Below, piece by piece: positions 1 to 6,930 of a stretch of 41,884 nt of DNA. The stretch lies in the NCBI GenBank assembly GCA_948562205.1, contig CAOYAN010000011.1, positions 18,629 through 60,512 of the forward strand. Direction: 5' to 3'. The stretch comes from an uncultured Clostridia bacterium. Its GTDB lineage: Bacteria; Bacillota; Clostridia; TANB77; CAG-465. Under the pieces are notes generated by a model. That model was not told the origin of the DNA and ran no database searches. It worked only from the letters and a program-made list of their open reading frames with translations. The translations under genes were made by a program, and so were the position numbers. How positions within the stretch are numbered: position 1 is the first letter of the stretch; the number at the start of each line of letters is the position of its first letter.

Positions 1-151
1 GTCCTACTGGAATTACTGGAGCTACTGGTGCCACTGGTGTAACTGGTCCGACTGGCGCTACTGGGGCTGATGGCCTTAGCATTACTGGTCCTACTGGTCC
101 TACTGGAATTACTGGAGCTACTGGTGCCACTGGTGTAACTGGTCCGACTGG
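1..151 (+). repeat. 55-bp direct repeat in collagen stem
   Basis: Bases 1-55 are repeated without mismatch at 97-151, a 96-bp period equal to 32 codons. Each copy encodes a run of GPTG/ITG/ATG/VTG triplets; the spacer encodes the ADGLSIT interruption. The array probably continues upstream of the window. Such repeats recombine or slip and change the length of the collagen stem in frame. Confidence 0.85.
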
Positions 152-581
152 TCCTGCTAACGGTTTAGAAGCCTATGCTGGTAAGTATAGTAATACTCCA
201 CAAACAATAACTTTAGGTATTGGAACACAATCACAGATTGCACTTCCACAAGAAATGCCTGTTTCAAATGCCACTTACACACCTGCAAACAGTATTACTG
301 TAGCAGAAGCTGGAACTTATGAAATAAACTACTATAGTAATGTATCTGTAGCATTAGGTACTACAGTAACACTTGCTATTAGAATTAATGGAACTAATAT
401 TCCTAGCACAGTTATTTCAAGAGTTTTATCAGTAGGAGTAGGTTCTGTATATAGTGGTAGTACTATAGTTACACTTGCAGCAGGAAATGTTATTGATATG
501 GCAATTAGTGCCTTACTTGCCGTTGGTGTAACTTTAGGCTCAGGAGTTAATGCTACTCTTTCAGTAAAAAAACTTGATTAA
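1..581 (+). CDS. Collagen-like exosporium/surface protein, 5' truncated
   Basis: The reading frame is open from base 3, so the gene begins upstream of the window. The first 50 or so residues are Gly-X-Thr/Pro triplets (GPTGITGATG type), interrupted by the element GADGLSIT. They are followed by a globular C-terminal domain of about 140 residues, rich in Val, Thr, Ile and Gly, that resembles the BclA C-terminal (TNF/C1q-like jelly-roll) domain. Proteins of this layout form hair-like fibres on the exosporium of Bacillus and Clostridia spores. The stem is encoded by near-perfect DNA repeats, so its length probably varies between strains. A second collagen-like gene follows on the same strand behind its own terminator and ribosome site. 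The family is clear; spore location is inferred. Confidence 0.8.
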   Translation, partial: PTGITGATGATGVTGPTGATGADGLSITGPTGPTGITGATGATGVTGPTGPANGLEAYAGKYSNTPQTITLGIGTQSQIALPQEMPVSNATYTPANSITVAEAGTYEINYYSNVSVALGTTVTLAIRINGTNIPSTVISRVLSVGVGSVYSGSTIVTLAAGNVIDMAISALLAVGVTLGSGVNATLSVKKLD

Positions 582-618
582 TATTTTAAATAATTTTACC
601 AATGATAAAATATAAATA

Positions 619-650
619 GTTACCACCTATTATAATTTAATGGGTGGTAA
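619..650 (+). terminator. Hairpin terminator after the first collagen-like gene
   Basis: Bases 621-629 (TACCACCTA) pair with 641-649 (TGGGTGGTA) with one G-U pair, and are followed by a T-rich stretch (651-659). It lies 40 bp after the stop codon. Confidence 0.7.
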
Positions 651-686
651 TTTCATTTTGTAACAAATCTTGTCCTTATTAATATA

Positions 687-716
687 ATAATTATAGAGCT
701 ACTGCTCCATAATTAT
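687..716 (+). promoter_or_regulatory. 5' UTR stem-loop directly before the collagen-like gene's ribosome site
   Basis: Bases 687-698 pair with 705-716 in a 12-bp stem with one G-U pair and a 6-base loop (CTACTG). The stem ends 2 bp before the AAAGGAGG ribosome site (718-725). There is no T tract, so it is not an ordinary terminator. A 5' mRNA-stabilising or translation-controlling hairpin is plausible. Confidence 0.45.
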
Positions 717-732
717 CAAAGGAGGAAATAAA

Positions 733-1620
733 ATGGCTAATTATGATTGTAATAATAATTGTACTAATGATAATTGTTGTTGTGTTCCTATAGTTTGTCG
801 TAGAGGTCCAACTGGCGCTACTGGAGCTGCTGGTCCTATAGGGCCTATTGGGCCACAAGGACCTCAAGGGCTTCAAGGTATCCAAGGTGCTACTGGTCCC
901 ACTGGAGCCACTGGTATAATTGGACCTACTGGTCCACAGGGTATTCAAGGCGTTCAAGGTTTACAAGGTGCTCAAGGAAACACAGGAGCTACTGGGCCAA
1001 CAGGAGCTACTGGAGTAACTGGTCCTACTGGTCTTAGTATCACTGGACCAACTGGAGCTACTGGTGCTACTGGTGCCACTGGAGCTACTGGTGCTACTGG
1101 TCCTGTTTCTATAGCAAATGCTATAATTCCTTTTGCTTCTGGAAGACCTATAACACTTACAACAAATAATGAAAATGTTGATGGTGTTGCAAGTTTTATT
1201 GGTTTTGGAAATGGTACAGCAAGTAACATTGCTCTTGCTCCATCTCTTAATTTAACAAGCTTAGATAACTATTCATTTTCAATGCCAGTTTCTGGTACAA
1301 TAACTGCATTTTCTGCATATTTTAGCACTTCAACACCACTTGATCTTACAGGTACAACTGCTACAATAACTGCTAGAATATATAGATCTACAACAAATGA
1401 TAACATATTTAATGAAATACCTGGTGTAGTAATAACACTTTTCCCTAATTTAACTGGAAATGTAATAGAAGGAACTTCAGTTAAAGGAATTATTCAAAAC
1501 CTTAATATTCCTATTACAGCTGAAACAAGATTACTTGTTGTATTTTCTTCAAGATCTGCTGGGGAGAGATTTCAAAATAGTATTCAAGGATATGCAAGTG
1601 CAGGTATCTCAATATCTTAA
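733..1620 (+). CDS. Collagen-like protein with BclB-type C-terminal domain
   Basis: This 295-residue protein starts at ATG 733, 7 bp after GGAGG. Residues 1-24 are Asn/Cys-rich with two Cys clusters (CNNNC, CCC), a possible cross-linking or leader segment. Residues 25-130 are Gly-X-Y triplets (GPTGATG, GPQGIQG) with one break at GLSIT. Residues 131-295 match, by memory, the exosporium glycoprotein BclB-related C-terminal domain (TIGR03721): an IIPFASG start, FIGFGNGTA, YSFSMPVSGTITAFSAYFS, and the ending YASAG. Proteins of this class trimerise and coat the spore or cell surface. It has its own 5' hairpin and terminator. There is no classical signal peptide, as is usual for exosporium proteins made in the mother cell. 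The domain call is strong; location is inferred. Confidence 0.88.
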   Translation: MANYDCNNNCTNDNCCCVPIVCRRGPTGATGAAGPIGPIGPQGPQGLQGIQGATGPTGATGIIGPTGPQGIQGVQGLQGAQGNTGATGPTGATGVTGPTGLSITGPTGATGATGATGATGATGPVSIANAIIPFASGRPITLTTNNENVDGVASFIGFGNGTASNIALAPSLNLTSLDNYSFSMPVSGTITAFSAYFSTSTPLDLTGTTATITARIYRSTTNDNIFNEIPGVVITLFPNLTGNVIEGTSVKGIIQNLNIPITAETRLLVVFSSRSAGERFQNSIQGYASAGISIS

Positions 1621-1623
1621 TTT

Positions 1624-1648
1624 AAAGAGCTTTTATGGCTCTTTTTTC
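1624..1648 (+). terminator. Rho-independent terminator
   Basis: Stem AAAGAGC (1624-1630) / GCTCTTT (1638-1644) followed by T residues to 1647, directly after the stop codon of the collagen-like gene. The -35 box of the next promoter overlaps its 3' end. Confidence 0.85.
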
Positions 1649-1677
1649 TTGACTAAGGCTAAAAATAGTTATATACT
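1649..1677 (+). promoter_or_regulatory. SigA-type promoter of the por operon
   Basis: TTGACT (1649-1654), 17-bp spacer, TATACT (1672-1677). It lies 38 bp upstream of the porC start and directly after the preceding terminator. Confidence 0.65.
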
Positions 1678-1714
1678 ATTTGTGTATTAATATAATTAAA
1701 TAAGGAGGGAATTT

Positions 1715-2287
1715 ATGATAGAGATAAGATGGCATGGACGTGGTGGTCAAGGTGCAAAAACTGCATCACTATTACTTGCTGATGCAGCGTTTAATACTGG
1801 TAAATTTATTCAAGGCTTTCCAGAATATGGACCAGAAAGAATGGGAGCTCCTATTACAGCATACAATCGTATAAGTGAAAATGAAATACGAATTCACTCT
1901 AATATTTATGAGCCTGATTATGTAGTAGTAGTAGATGATTCATTACTTGAAACTGTTGATGTTACAAAGGGTTTAAAAAAAGATGGTGCAATTTTAATAA
2001 ATACAAATAAAGATATAATGGAAATATCTAAAAAATTAAATGGATATAAAGGAAAGATATTCACAATTGATGCTTCAAAAATAAGTAGAGAATGTCTTAG
2101 GGCAAACTATCCTAATACTGCTATGCTTGCAGCAATTATAAAAATTACAAATATAATGACAAAAGATGCATTATTAAAAGATATGAAAGAATCATTCAAA
2201 CATAAATTTGCAAGAAAGCCTGAAGTTATAGAGCCTAATATGATAGCTATAACTAGAGGATATGATGAAGTTATTGGAGGTAAATAA
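1715..2287 (+). CDS. porC: Pyruvate:ferredoxin oxidoreductase, gamma subunit
   Basis: This 190-residue protein is the gamma chain of a four-subunit 2-oxoacid:ferredoxin oxidoreductase (pyruvate + CoA to acetyl-CoA + CO2, reducing ferredoxin; cytoplasmic). The N-terminal motif IRWHGRGGQGAKTAS and FPEYGPERMGAPITAYNRIS are diagnostic of the PorG/gamma family, which helps bind CoA. The start follows AAGGAGGG. It is the first gene of an operon in the order gamma, delta, mazG, alpha, beta, behind a good promoter. The pyruvate assignment rests on the subunits' resemblance to pyruvate enzymes; a related 2-oxoacid (2-oxoisovalerate) cannot be excluded by eye. Confidence 0.88.
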   Translation: MIEIRWHGRGGQGAKTASLLLADAAFNTGKFIQGFPEYGPERMGAPITAYNRISENEIRIHSNIYEPDYVVVVDDSLLETVDVTKGLKKDGAILINTNKDIMEISKKLNGYKGKIFTIDASKISRECLRANYPNTAMLAAIIKITNIMTKDALLKDMKESFKHKFARKPEVIEPNMIAITRGYDEVIGGK

Positions 2288-2288
2288 G

Positions 2289-2558
2289 ATGAAAAAAGAA
2301 TTTGGTCTTGGGGCTTGCATTCTAAAAGATGGAAATTCTATGGAATTTAAAACTGGCAGTTGGAAAAATAGATATCCATCACACAGTAAAGACTTGTGTA
2401 AATCTTGTATGTTATGCATCCCCTACTGTCCTGAAAATTGTATAAAGCAAAAAGATGGAATATTAGATAGAATAGAACTAGATTATTGTAAAGGATGTGG
2501 AGTATGTGCTAAAGTTTGTCCATTTAAAGCAATAGAGATGAAAAATAATGGAAAATAA
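2289..2558 (+). CDS. porD: Pyruvate:ferredoxin oxidoreductase, delta (2[4Fe-4S]) subunit
   Basis: This is an 89-residue ferredoxin-like electron-transfer subunit. Two cluster motifs are visible: CKSCMLCIPYCPENC (residues about 38-52) and CKGCGVCAKVCP (about 67-78), binding two [4Fe-4S] clusters that pass electrons from the TPP site to free ferredoxin. I chose ATG 2289 because GGAGG sits just ahead at 2276-2280, inside the end of porC; an in-frame upstream ATG at 2262 has no such site. One base separates it from porC, which implies translational coupling. Its last 11 bases overlap the start of the MazG-like gene. Confidence 0.9.
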   Translation: MKKEFGLGACILKDGNSMEFKTGSWKNRYPSHSKDLCKSCMLCIPYCPENCIKQKDGILDRIELDYCKGCGVCAKVCPFKAIEMKNNGK

Positions 2559-2901
2559 ACAAATAAAACTTCTATCTAATTTAGATGAAAATTCCTCTTT
2601 AAATGACATTCAACACTATATAAAAAATGTAATTGATATTAGAGGATTTTCTAACCAAAATGTTGAACAAACAATGTTACTACTTACAGAAGAAATTGGA
2701 GAACTTGCAAAAGCTATAAGAAAAGATGCTACTAGTATGGAATCTGACAAAGATAAACTATATAACTATGACACTATTGAAAGTGAAATTGCAGACTGCT
2801 TTATAGTTCTTACTTCAATATGTAATAAATTAAACATCAATATGTTTGATGCAATTAAAGAAAAAGAGAAAATAAATATAAATAGAAAATGGACTAAATA
2901 G
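2548..2901 (+). CDS. MazG-like nucleotide pyrophosphohydrolase
   Basis: A 117-residue, all-alpha MazG-superfamily protein (NTP to NMP + PPi). The metal-binding signature is visible as EEIGELAKAIRKD (EExxE, about residues 50-62) and ESEIADCF (ExxxD, about 78-85). At one domain in length it fits the short MazG-like/iMazG class rather than two-domain E. coli MazG. It begins inside the 3' end of porD in another frame with only a weak ribosome site, so it is probably translated by coupling, and it precedes porA by 14 bp. A house-cleaning NTPase between the two halves of one oxidoreductase is unusual; substrate unknown. Confidence 0.8.
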   Translation: MENKQIKLLSNLDENSSLNDIQHYIKNVIDIRGFSNQNVEQTMLLLTEEIGELAKAIRKDATSMESDKDKLYNYDTIESEIADCFIVLTSICNKLNINMFDAIKEKEKININRKWTK

Positions 2902-2915
2902 AAAGGATGATATAA

Positions 2916-4088
2916 ATGGCAATTAGAGAAAGATTAAGTGGTAATGAAGCAGTAGCTACCGCTATGAAACAAATAAACCCAGATGTTGTAGCAGCCTACC
3001 CTATTACACCTTCTACAGAAATACCTCAATATTTTTCAAATTTTGTTGCAAATGGAAGTGTTACAACAGAGTTTATACCTGTAGAAAGTGAGCATAGTGC
3101 TATGTCAGCAACTATAGGAGCAGCAGCTTCTGGTGGTAGAGTTATGAGTGCTACATCTTCACAAGGACTAGCTCTCATGTTTGAAATGTTATATATTGCA
3201 TCTGGTATGAGACTACCACTTACACTCATATGTGGGAATAGAGCTTTATCTGCACCACTAAATATTCATAATGATCACTCAGACTCAATGGGTGTTAGAG
3301 ATGCAGGATTTATACAACTCTATTGTGAAAACAATCAAGAAGCCTATGATAATACAATTATGGCAATAAAAATAACAGAAAAAGCTAAAATACCTGTTAT
3401 GGTATGTTATGATGGATTTATAACTTCTCATTCTGTTGAAAATATAACTCTAATGGAAAATGATGAAGTAAAAAACTTTATTGGTAATTACACACCATCT
3501 GAATATTTATTAGATGAAAAAAGAAATATATCAATGGGACCCTTAGCACTTCAAAAAGATTATTTTAAAGCAAGAGTAGAACTTGCTGAAGCTATGAGAA
3601 AAGCAAAAGATATTATTTTAGATGTATCTGAAGAATTTCATAAAATTACTGGTAGAAAATATGATTTATATGAAAAATATATGATGGATGATGCAGAACT
3701 TGGAATTATAGTATTAAATTCAACAGCAGGCACTGTTAAAGATACAGTAGATAAATTAAGAAAAAAAGGTATAAAAGCAAGTGTTATAAAACCTAGGGTA
3801 TTTAGACCACTACCATGTGATATTACAAATGATCTAAAACACTTGAAAGCTCTAGCTATTATGGATAAATGTGATAGTATAAATGGATTTTCTGCTCCAC
3901 TATTTTCTGAAATAACTTCTGCTATGTATACTGCATCACTAAATGTTCCAACTGTAAACTATATATATGGTCTAGGTGGCTGTGATGTAAAAGAAACTGA
4001 TATAGAAGAAGTGTATAAAAATTTAGAGAATATAGCTAAAACTAAAAAAATAGATAATGTAACTCATTATTTAGGATTAAATGATTAG
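2916..4088 (+). CDS. porA: Pyruvate:ferredoxin oxidoreductase, alpha subunit
   Basis: A 390-residue alpha chain. YPITPSTEIPQYF (about residues 29-41) is the family's pyrimidine-binding (PYR) domain signature; GAAASGGRVMSATSSQG (about 68-84) and NIHNDHSDSMGVRDAGFIQ (about 116-134) continue the conserved core. The C-terminal half carries the transketolase-C-like domain (LGIIVLNSTAGTVKDTV). It forms the TPP-binding active site with porB. The start follows an AAAGGAT ribosome site, and porB follows after 11 bp. Length is normal for a separate alpha subunit; nothing is missing. Confidence 0.92.
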   Translation: MAIRERLSGNEAVATAMKQINPDVVAAYPITPSTEIPQYFSNFVANGSVTTEFIPVESEHSAMSATIGAAASGGRVMSATSSQGLALMFEMLYIASGMRLPLTLICGNRALSAPLNIHNDHSDSMGVRDAGFIQLYCENNQEAYDNTIMAIKITEKAKIPVMVCYDGFITSHSVENITLMENDEVKNFIGNYTPSEYLLDEKRNISMGPLALQKDYFKARVELAEAMRKAKDIILDVSEEFHKITGRKYDLYEKYMMDDAELGIIVLNSTAGTVKDTVDKLRKKGIKASVIKPRVFRPLPCDITNDLKHLKALAIMDKCDSINGFSAPLFSEITSAMYTASLNVPTVNYIYGLGGCDVKETDIEEVYKNLENIAKTKKIDNVTHYLGLND

Positions 4089-4099
4089 GAGGTTTAAAT

Positions 4100-5050
4100 A
4101 TGGCATATAATTTAAAAGAAGTGGTAAAAAAAGAATCAAGACTTGTTTCAGGTCATAGAATGTGTGCTGGTTGTGGAGCCCCTCCTGCTGTACGAGGTAT
4201 ACTTAGTGCACTTAAAGAAGATGATAACGCTGTTATTGCATGTGCTACTGGCTGCTTAGAAGTTTCTACTTGTATTTTTCCTTATACTTCTTGGAATAAT
4301 GTATCATTTATACATACAGCTTTTGAATGTGCAGCAGCTACCTTATCTGGTGCTGAGAGATCGTATAAAGCTCTTAAAAAATCAGGAAAATTATCAAAAG
4401 ATAAAACTACAAAATTTATTGCTTTTGGTGGTGATGGTGGTACTCTAGATATAGGTTTTCAATCCTTATCTGGCGCTATGGAAAGAGGACATGATATTAC
4501 ATATGTATGCTATGATAATGGCGCATATATGAATACTGGAACACAACGTTCTTCCTCTACTCCACACTTTGCAGACACTACAACATCTCCAGCAGGTAAA
4601 GTACTTCCAGGAAAATTAGAACAAAGAAAAGATTTGACTGAAATTATGGTAAAACACAATATTCCATATGTTGCTCAAACTGCTCTTATAGGTAATCTTA
4701 AAGACTTATATGAAAAAAGTGAAAAAGCAATATATACAGAAGGACCAACATACATGTCAGTATTTGCTCCTTGCCCTAGGGGTTGGGGATATCCTACTGA
4801 TGATTTAGCAGAGATTGAAAGACTTGCAGTAAATACTTGTTTTTGGCCTCTTTATGAAGTTGAAAATGGAAAATACAAAATTACTTATAAACCTGCAAAC
4901 AAACTACCTATAGAAGAATTTCTAAAAACTCAAAAAAGATTTAGACATATGTTTCAAGATGGAAATGAATGGATGATAAAAGCTATGCAAGAAGAAATAG
5001 ATAGAAAATGGAATTATCTTTTACTTATGGAAGAAATTACAAATAAATAA
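4100..5050 (+). CDS. porB: Pyruvate:ferredoxin oxidoreductase, beta subunit (TPP)
   Basis: A 316-residue beta chain. The motif GHRMCAGCGAPPAVRG (about residues 18-33) and a further conserved Cys (CATGCLEVSTC) supply the [4Fe-4S] ligands typical of this subunit. The TPP/Mg motif runs from GDGGTLDIGFQS to YDNGAYMNTGTQRS (GDG...N). The CATGCLEV and FPYTSWN segments resemble pyruvate rather than 2-oxoglutarate enzymes. The ribosome site AGGAGGT lies between porA and the start. A perfect 10-bp terminator ends the operon just downstream. Confidence 0.92.
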   Translation: MAYNLKEVVKKESRLVSGHRMCAGCGAPPAVRGILSALKEDDNAVIACATGCLEVSTCIFPYTSWNNVSFIHTAFECAAATLSGAERSYKALKKSGKLSKDKTTKFIAFGGDGGTLDIGFQSLSGAMERGHDITYVCYDNGAYMNTGTQRSSSTPHFADTTTSPAGKVLPGKLEQRKDLTEIMVKHNIPYVAQTALIGNLKDLYEKSEKAIYTEGPTYMSVFAPCPRGWGYPTDDLAEIERLAVNTCFWPLYEVENGKYKITYKPANKLPIEEFLKTQKRFRHMFQDGNEWMIKAMQEEIDRKWNYLLLMEEITNK

Positions 5051-5055
5051 AACTT

Positions 5056-5088
5056 AGAGGATGTAAATTAACTATACATCCTCTTTTT
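5056..5088. terminator. Terminator of the por operon
   Basis: Perfect 10-bp stem AGAGGATGTA (5056-5065) / TACATCCTCT (5075-5084) with TTTT after it on the plus strand. On the minus strand it lies just after the small membrane-protein gene and could serve both directions, though the T run is weaker there. Confidence 0.9.
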
Positions 5089-5097
5089 ACATAAAAA

Positions 5098-5319
5098 TTA
5101 TTTCATCTTTTTAATAAATTCATATATATTATAACTTAACCACCAAATCAACATAATACCTGTACTGACCATGTATACGATATCATTTGCTGAATTAAAT
5201 TTAATTATTACAAGTGTTATAAGCCATAATACTACCAAAAATATCATCATACATTTTAATATATTTAACATTTCAAAAGATTTTTTACTGTACTCTTCAA
5301 TTACAATTTCTTTTTCCAT
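5098..5319 (-). CDS. Small two-helix membrane protein, unknown function
   Basis: A 73-residue protein with a short charged N-terminus (about residues 1-18, MEKEIVIEEYSKKS) and two hydrophobic helices (about 22-42 and 48-67), ending in KKMK. The GGAGGAAAAT ribosome site supports the ATG at 5319. It lies 35 bp downstream of another tiny membrane protein on the same strand and converges with porB. I do not recognise the family. Real translation is likely from the ribosome site and membrane-like composition. Confidence 0.6.
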   Translation of the reverse strand: MEKEIVIEEYSKKSFEMLNILKCMMIFLVVLWLITLVIIKFNSANDIVYMVSTGIMLIWWLSYNIYEFIKKMK

Positions 5320-5354
5320 ATTTTCCTCCGAATTTTAATTTTTTACTTATATAC

Positions 5355-5504
5355 TTAAACTAGTTTACTCATAAAAATTAGTGTGGTCAACATAAAAAAC
5401 ATAACACACAAGGCCATATATGTTGTTTCTCCTTTTTTTAAAGCTAAATACAAAAACACCAACCCAAGAATTAAGAATAAATACATTAAAATAGTACAAA
5501 TCAT
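5355..5504 (-). CDS. 49-residue membrane protein, unknown function
   Basis: This short ORF runs from ATG 5504 to TAA 5355 behind a strong AGGAGGAG ribosome site (5510-5517). Its product has one helix (about residues 3-22, MYLFLILGLVFLYLAL), a polar turn KKGETTY, and a second helix (about 30-46) ending in SKLV: a two-helix hairpin with little soluble part. A promoter matching the SigA consensus lies about 50 bp upstream. It likely forms an operon with the 73-residue membrane protein downstream. Function unknown. Confidence 0.6.
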   Translation of the reverse strand: MICTILMYLFLILGLVFLYLALKKGETTYMALCVMFFMLTTLIFMSKLV

Positions 5505-5551
5505 TATTACTCCTCCTTTATTTAAAGTTGGTAATCATTTCTTCGTGCTAT

Positions 5552-5580
5552 ATTATAACATATTTTTCAATATACGTCAA
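5552..5580 (-). promoter_or_regulatory. Promoter of the small membrane-protein pair
   Basis: On the minus strand TTGACG (5580-5575), 17-bp spacer, TATAAT (5557-5552); the downstream ribosome site AGGAGGAG is 35 bp away. Confidence 0.6.
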
Positions 5581-5660
5581 TTCAGAGTAATATTGAAATG
5601 TATATTACATAATAAAGGTTTAAATTTTATTATAATCAAACACATAATAAAAATTTCTTT

Positions 5661-6854
5661 TCATTCTTTTTTAATAAGAGTTCCAAATTTTATTTTTTCT
5701 GTACCAAATTTATTTTGCATATCATCTACAATTTTGTTTGCCTCTTCAATTCTACTATTTAAGACATTTTTTGTATTCTCATTTTGTATAGTAAATAAGT
5801 CTAATTGTACTTCATCATCTATAGATTCTAGCAAAGATAATCCGACTGTTAGTTTTCTTACTGGAAATGAATTATAATTTTCTTTCAATATTTCTTTAGC
5901 TACTTTTAATATTTCTTGAAACAAATCAGTTTTAAATATTTTTCTTTGCCTATTTATAACACTAAAATTACTATACTTTATACTTACACAAACATTAGAA
6001 CATTTCATTTTATTTATTCTTAAAGTTCTAACTACTTCCTCACATAAATTATCTAAAATATTCATAAGATATTTTAAATCTGATATATCTTGTGCAAAAG
6101 TTATACCACGACTTATGCTCTTAGGATCATGTTTTGTACCAAAAAATTCTACTTCATCATTATCTATTCCATTAGCATAATTATATAATTGAATACCCAT
6201 TTTTCCAAGTTTTTTTATAAGTTTTGCTACATCATATTCTGCTATATCTCCAATTTTGTATATTCTCATTTTTCTTAAGGTCTCTTTTGTTGACTTTCCA
6301 ACAAATAGCATATCTTCAACTGGTAGAGGATGTATAATATCTCTAAAATGCTCATAATCTATAACAGTTATAGCATCAGGTTTTTTCATATCACTTCCCA
6401 TTTTAGCAAATATTTTATTAAAAGATACTCCGACAGATATTGTAAGTCCTAATGTATTTTTTACTTCCTCCTTTATTTTATATGCTATCTGTCTTGGACT
6501 TCCAAAAAGTTTTATACTTTCTGTTATATCTAAAAATGATTCATCTATACTAAAAGGTTCTACTCTATCTGTATATTTTAAATATATTTCATTTACAAGT
6601 TTTGAATACTTTTTATACTCATCCATATGTGGTCTCACTAAAACTAAATTTGGACATTTTTTCTTTGCAGAATATACAGTCTCAGGTGTATAAATACCAT
6701 ATTTTTTAGCAATTTCATTTTTAGCAAGTATTATACCATGTCTAAGTTTAGGATCTCCTGATACTGCCATTGGTATATTTTTTAGTTTAGGATTTCTTAG
6801 ACATTCAACAGATGCAAAAAAGCCATTTAAGTCACAATGTAGTATACTTCTCAT
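5661..6854 (-). CDS. dinB: DNA polymerase IV (Y-family translesion polymerase)
   Basis: A 397-residue Y-family polymerase. The first catalytic Asp and fingers lie in LHCDLNGFFASVECLRNP (about residues 5-22); the second acidic pair is in VEPFSIDESFLDIT (about 97-110). GVSFNKIFAKMGSDMKKPDA (about 141-160) is the helix-hairpin and palm signature. Near the C-terminus QLDLF matches the beta-clamp-binding motif. It copies past DNA lesions with low fidelity. Length is usual. The promoter spacer contains a palindrome (CAAACGTTTG) that could be a damage-response operator. Confidence 0.93.
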   Translation of the reverse strand: MRSILHCDLNGFFASVECLRNPKLKNIPMAVSGDPKLRHGIILAKNEIAKKYGIYTPETVYSAKKKCPNLVLVRPHMDEYKKYSKLVNEIYLKYTDRVEPFSIDESFLDITESIKLFGSPRQIAYKIKEEVKNTLGLTISVGVSFNKIFAKMGSDMKKPDAITVIDYEHFRDIIHPLPVEDMLFVGKSTKETLRKMRIYKIGDIAEYDVAKLIKKLGKMGIQLYNYANGIDNDEVEFFGTKHDPKSISRGITFAQDISDLKYLMNILDNLCEEVVRTLRINKMKCSNVCVSIKYSNFSVINRQRKIFKTDLFQEILKVAKEILKENYNSFPVRKLTVGLSLLESIDDEVQLDLFTIQNENTKNVLNSRIEEANKIVDDMQNKFGTEKIKFGTLIKKE

Positions 6855-6869
6855 TATATCACCAAAAAA

Positions 6870-6898
6870 ATTATATCAAACGTTTGTTTAAAATGCAA
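6870..6898 (-). promoter_or_regulatory. dinB promoter with palindromic operator candidate
   Basis: On the minus strand TTGCAT (6898-6893), 17-bp spacer, TATAAT (6875-6870). The spacer holds the perfect 10-bp palindrome CAAACGTTTG (about 6878-6887) in the wider form AAAC-N4-GTTT. An operator there would block RNA polymerase; SOS (LexA) control is usual for dinB, but this sequence is not the Bacillus LexA box. Confidence 0.55.
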
Positions 6899-6902
6899 AT
6901 AA

Positions 6903-6922
6903 AGAGGAGTAAAAACTCCTCT
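6903..6922 (-). terminator. Terminator of the Cna-B protein gene
   Basis: Perfect 8-bp stem AGAGGAGT / ACTCCTCT with a 4-base loop; on the minus strand it is followed by TTTATTT. It lies 9 bp after the stop codon and directly upstream of the dinB -35 box. Confidence 0.8.
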
Positions 6923-6930
6923 AAATAACA

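Noticed and set aside
691..1229. Minus-strand ORFs opposite the collagen-like gene
   Set aside because: They are shadows created by the Gly-X-Y repeat codons, low complexity and without ribosome sites.
5383..5877. 164-codon plus-strand ORF over the end of dinB
   Set aside because: Antisense to a clear DinB C-terminus and to the 49-residue ORF; composition is typical of a shadow frame.
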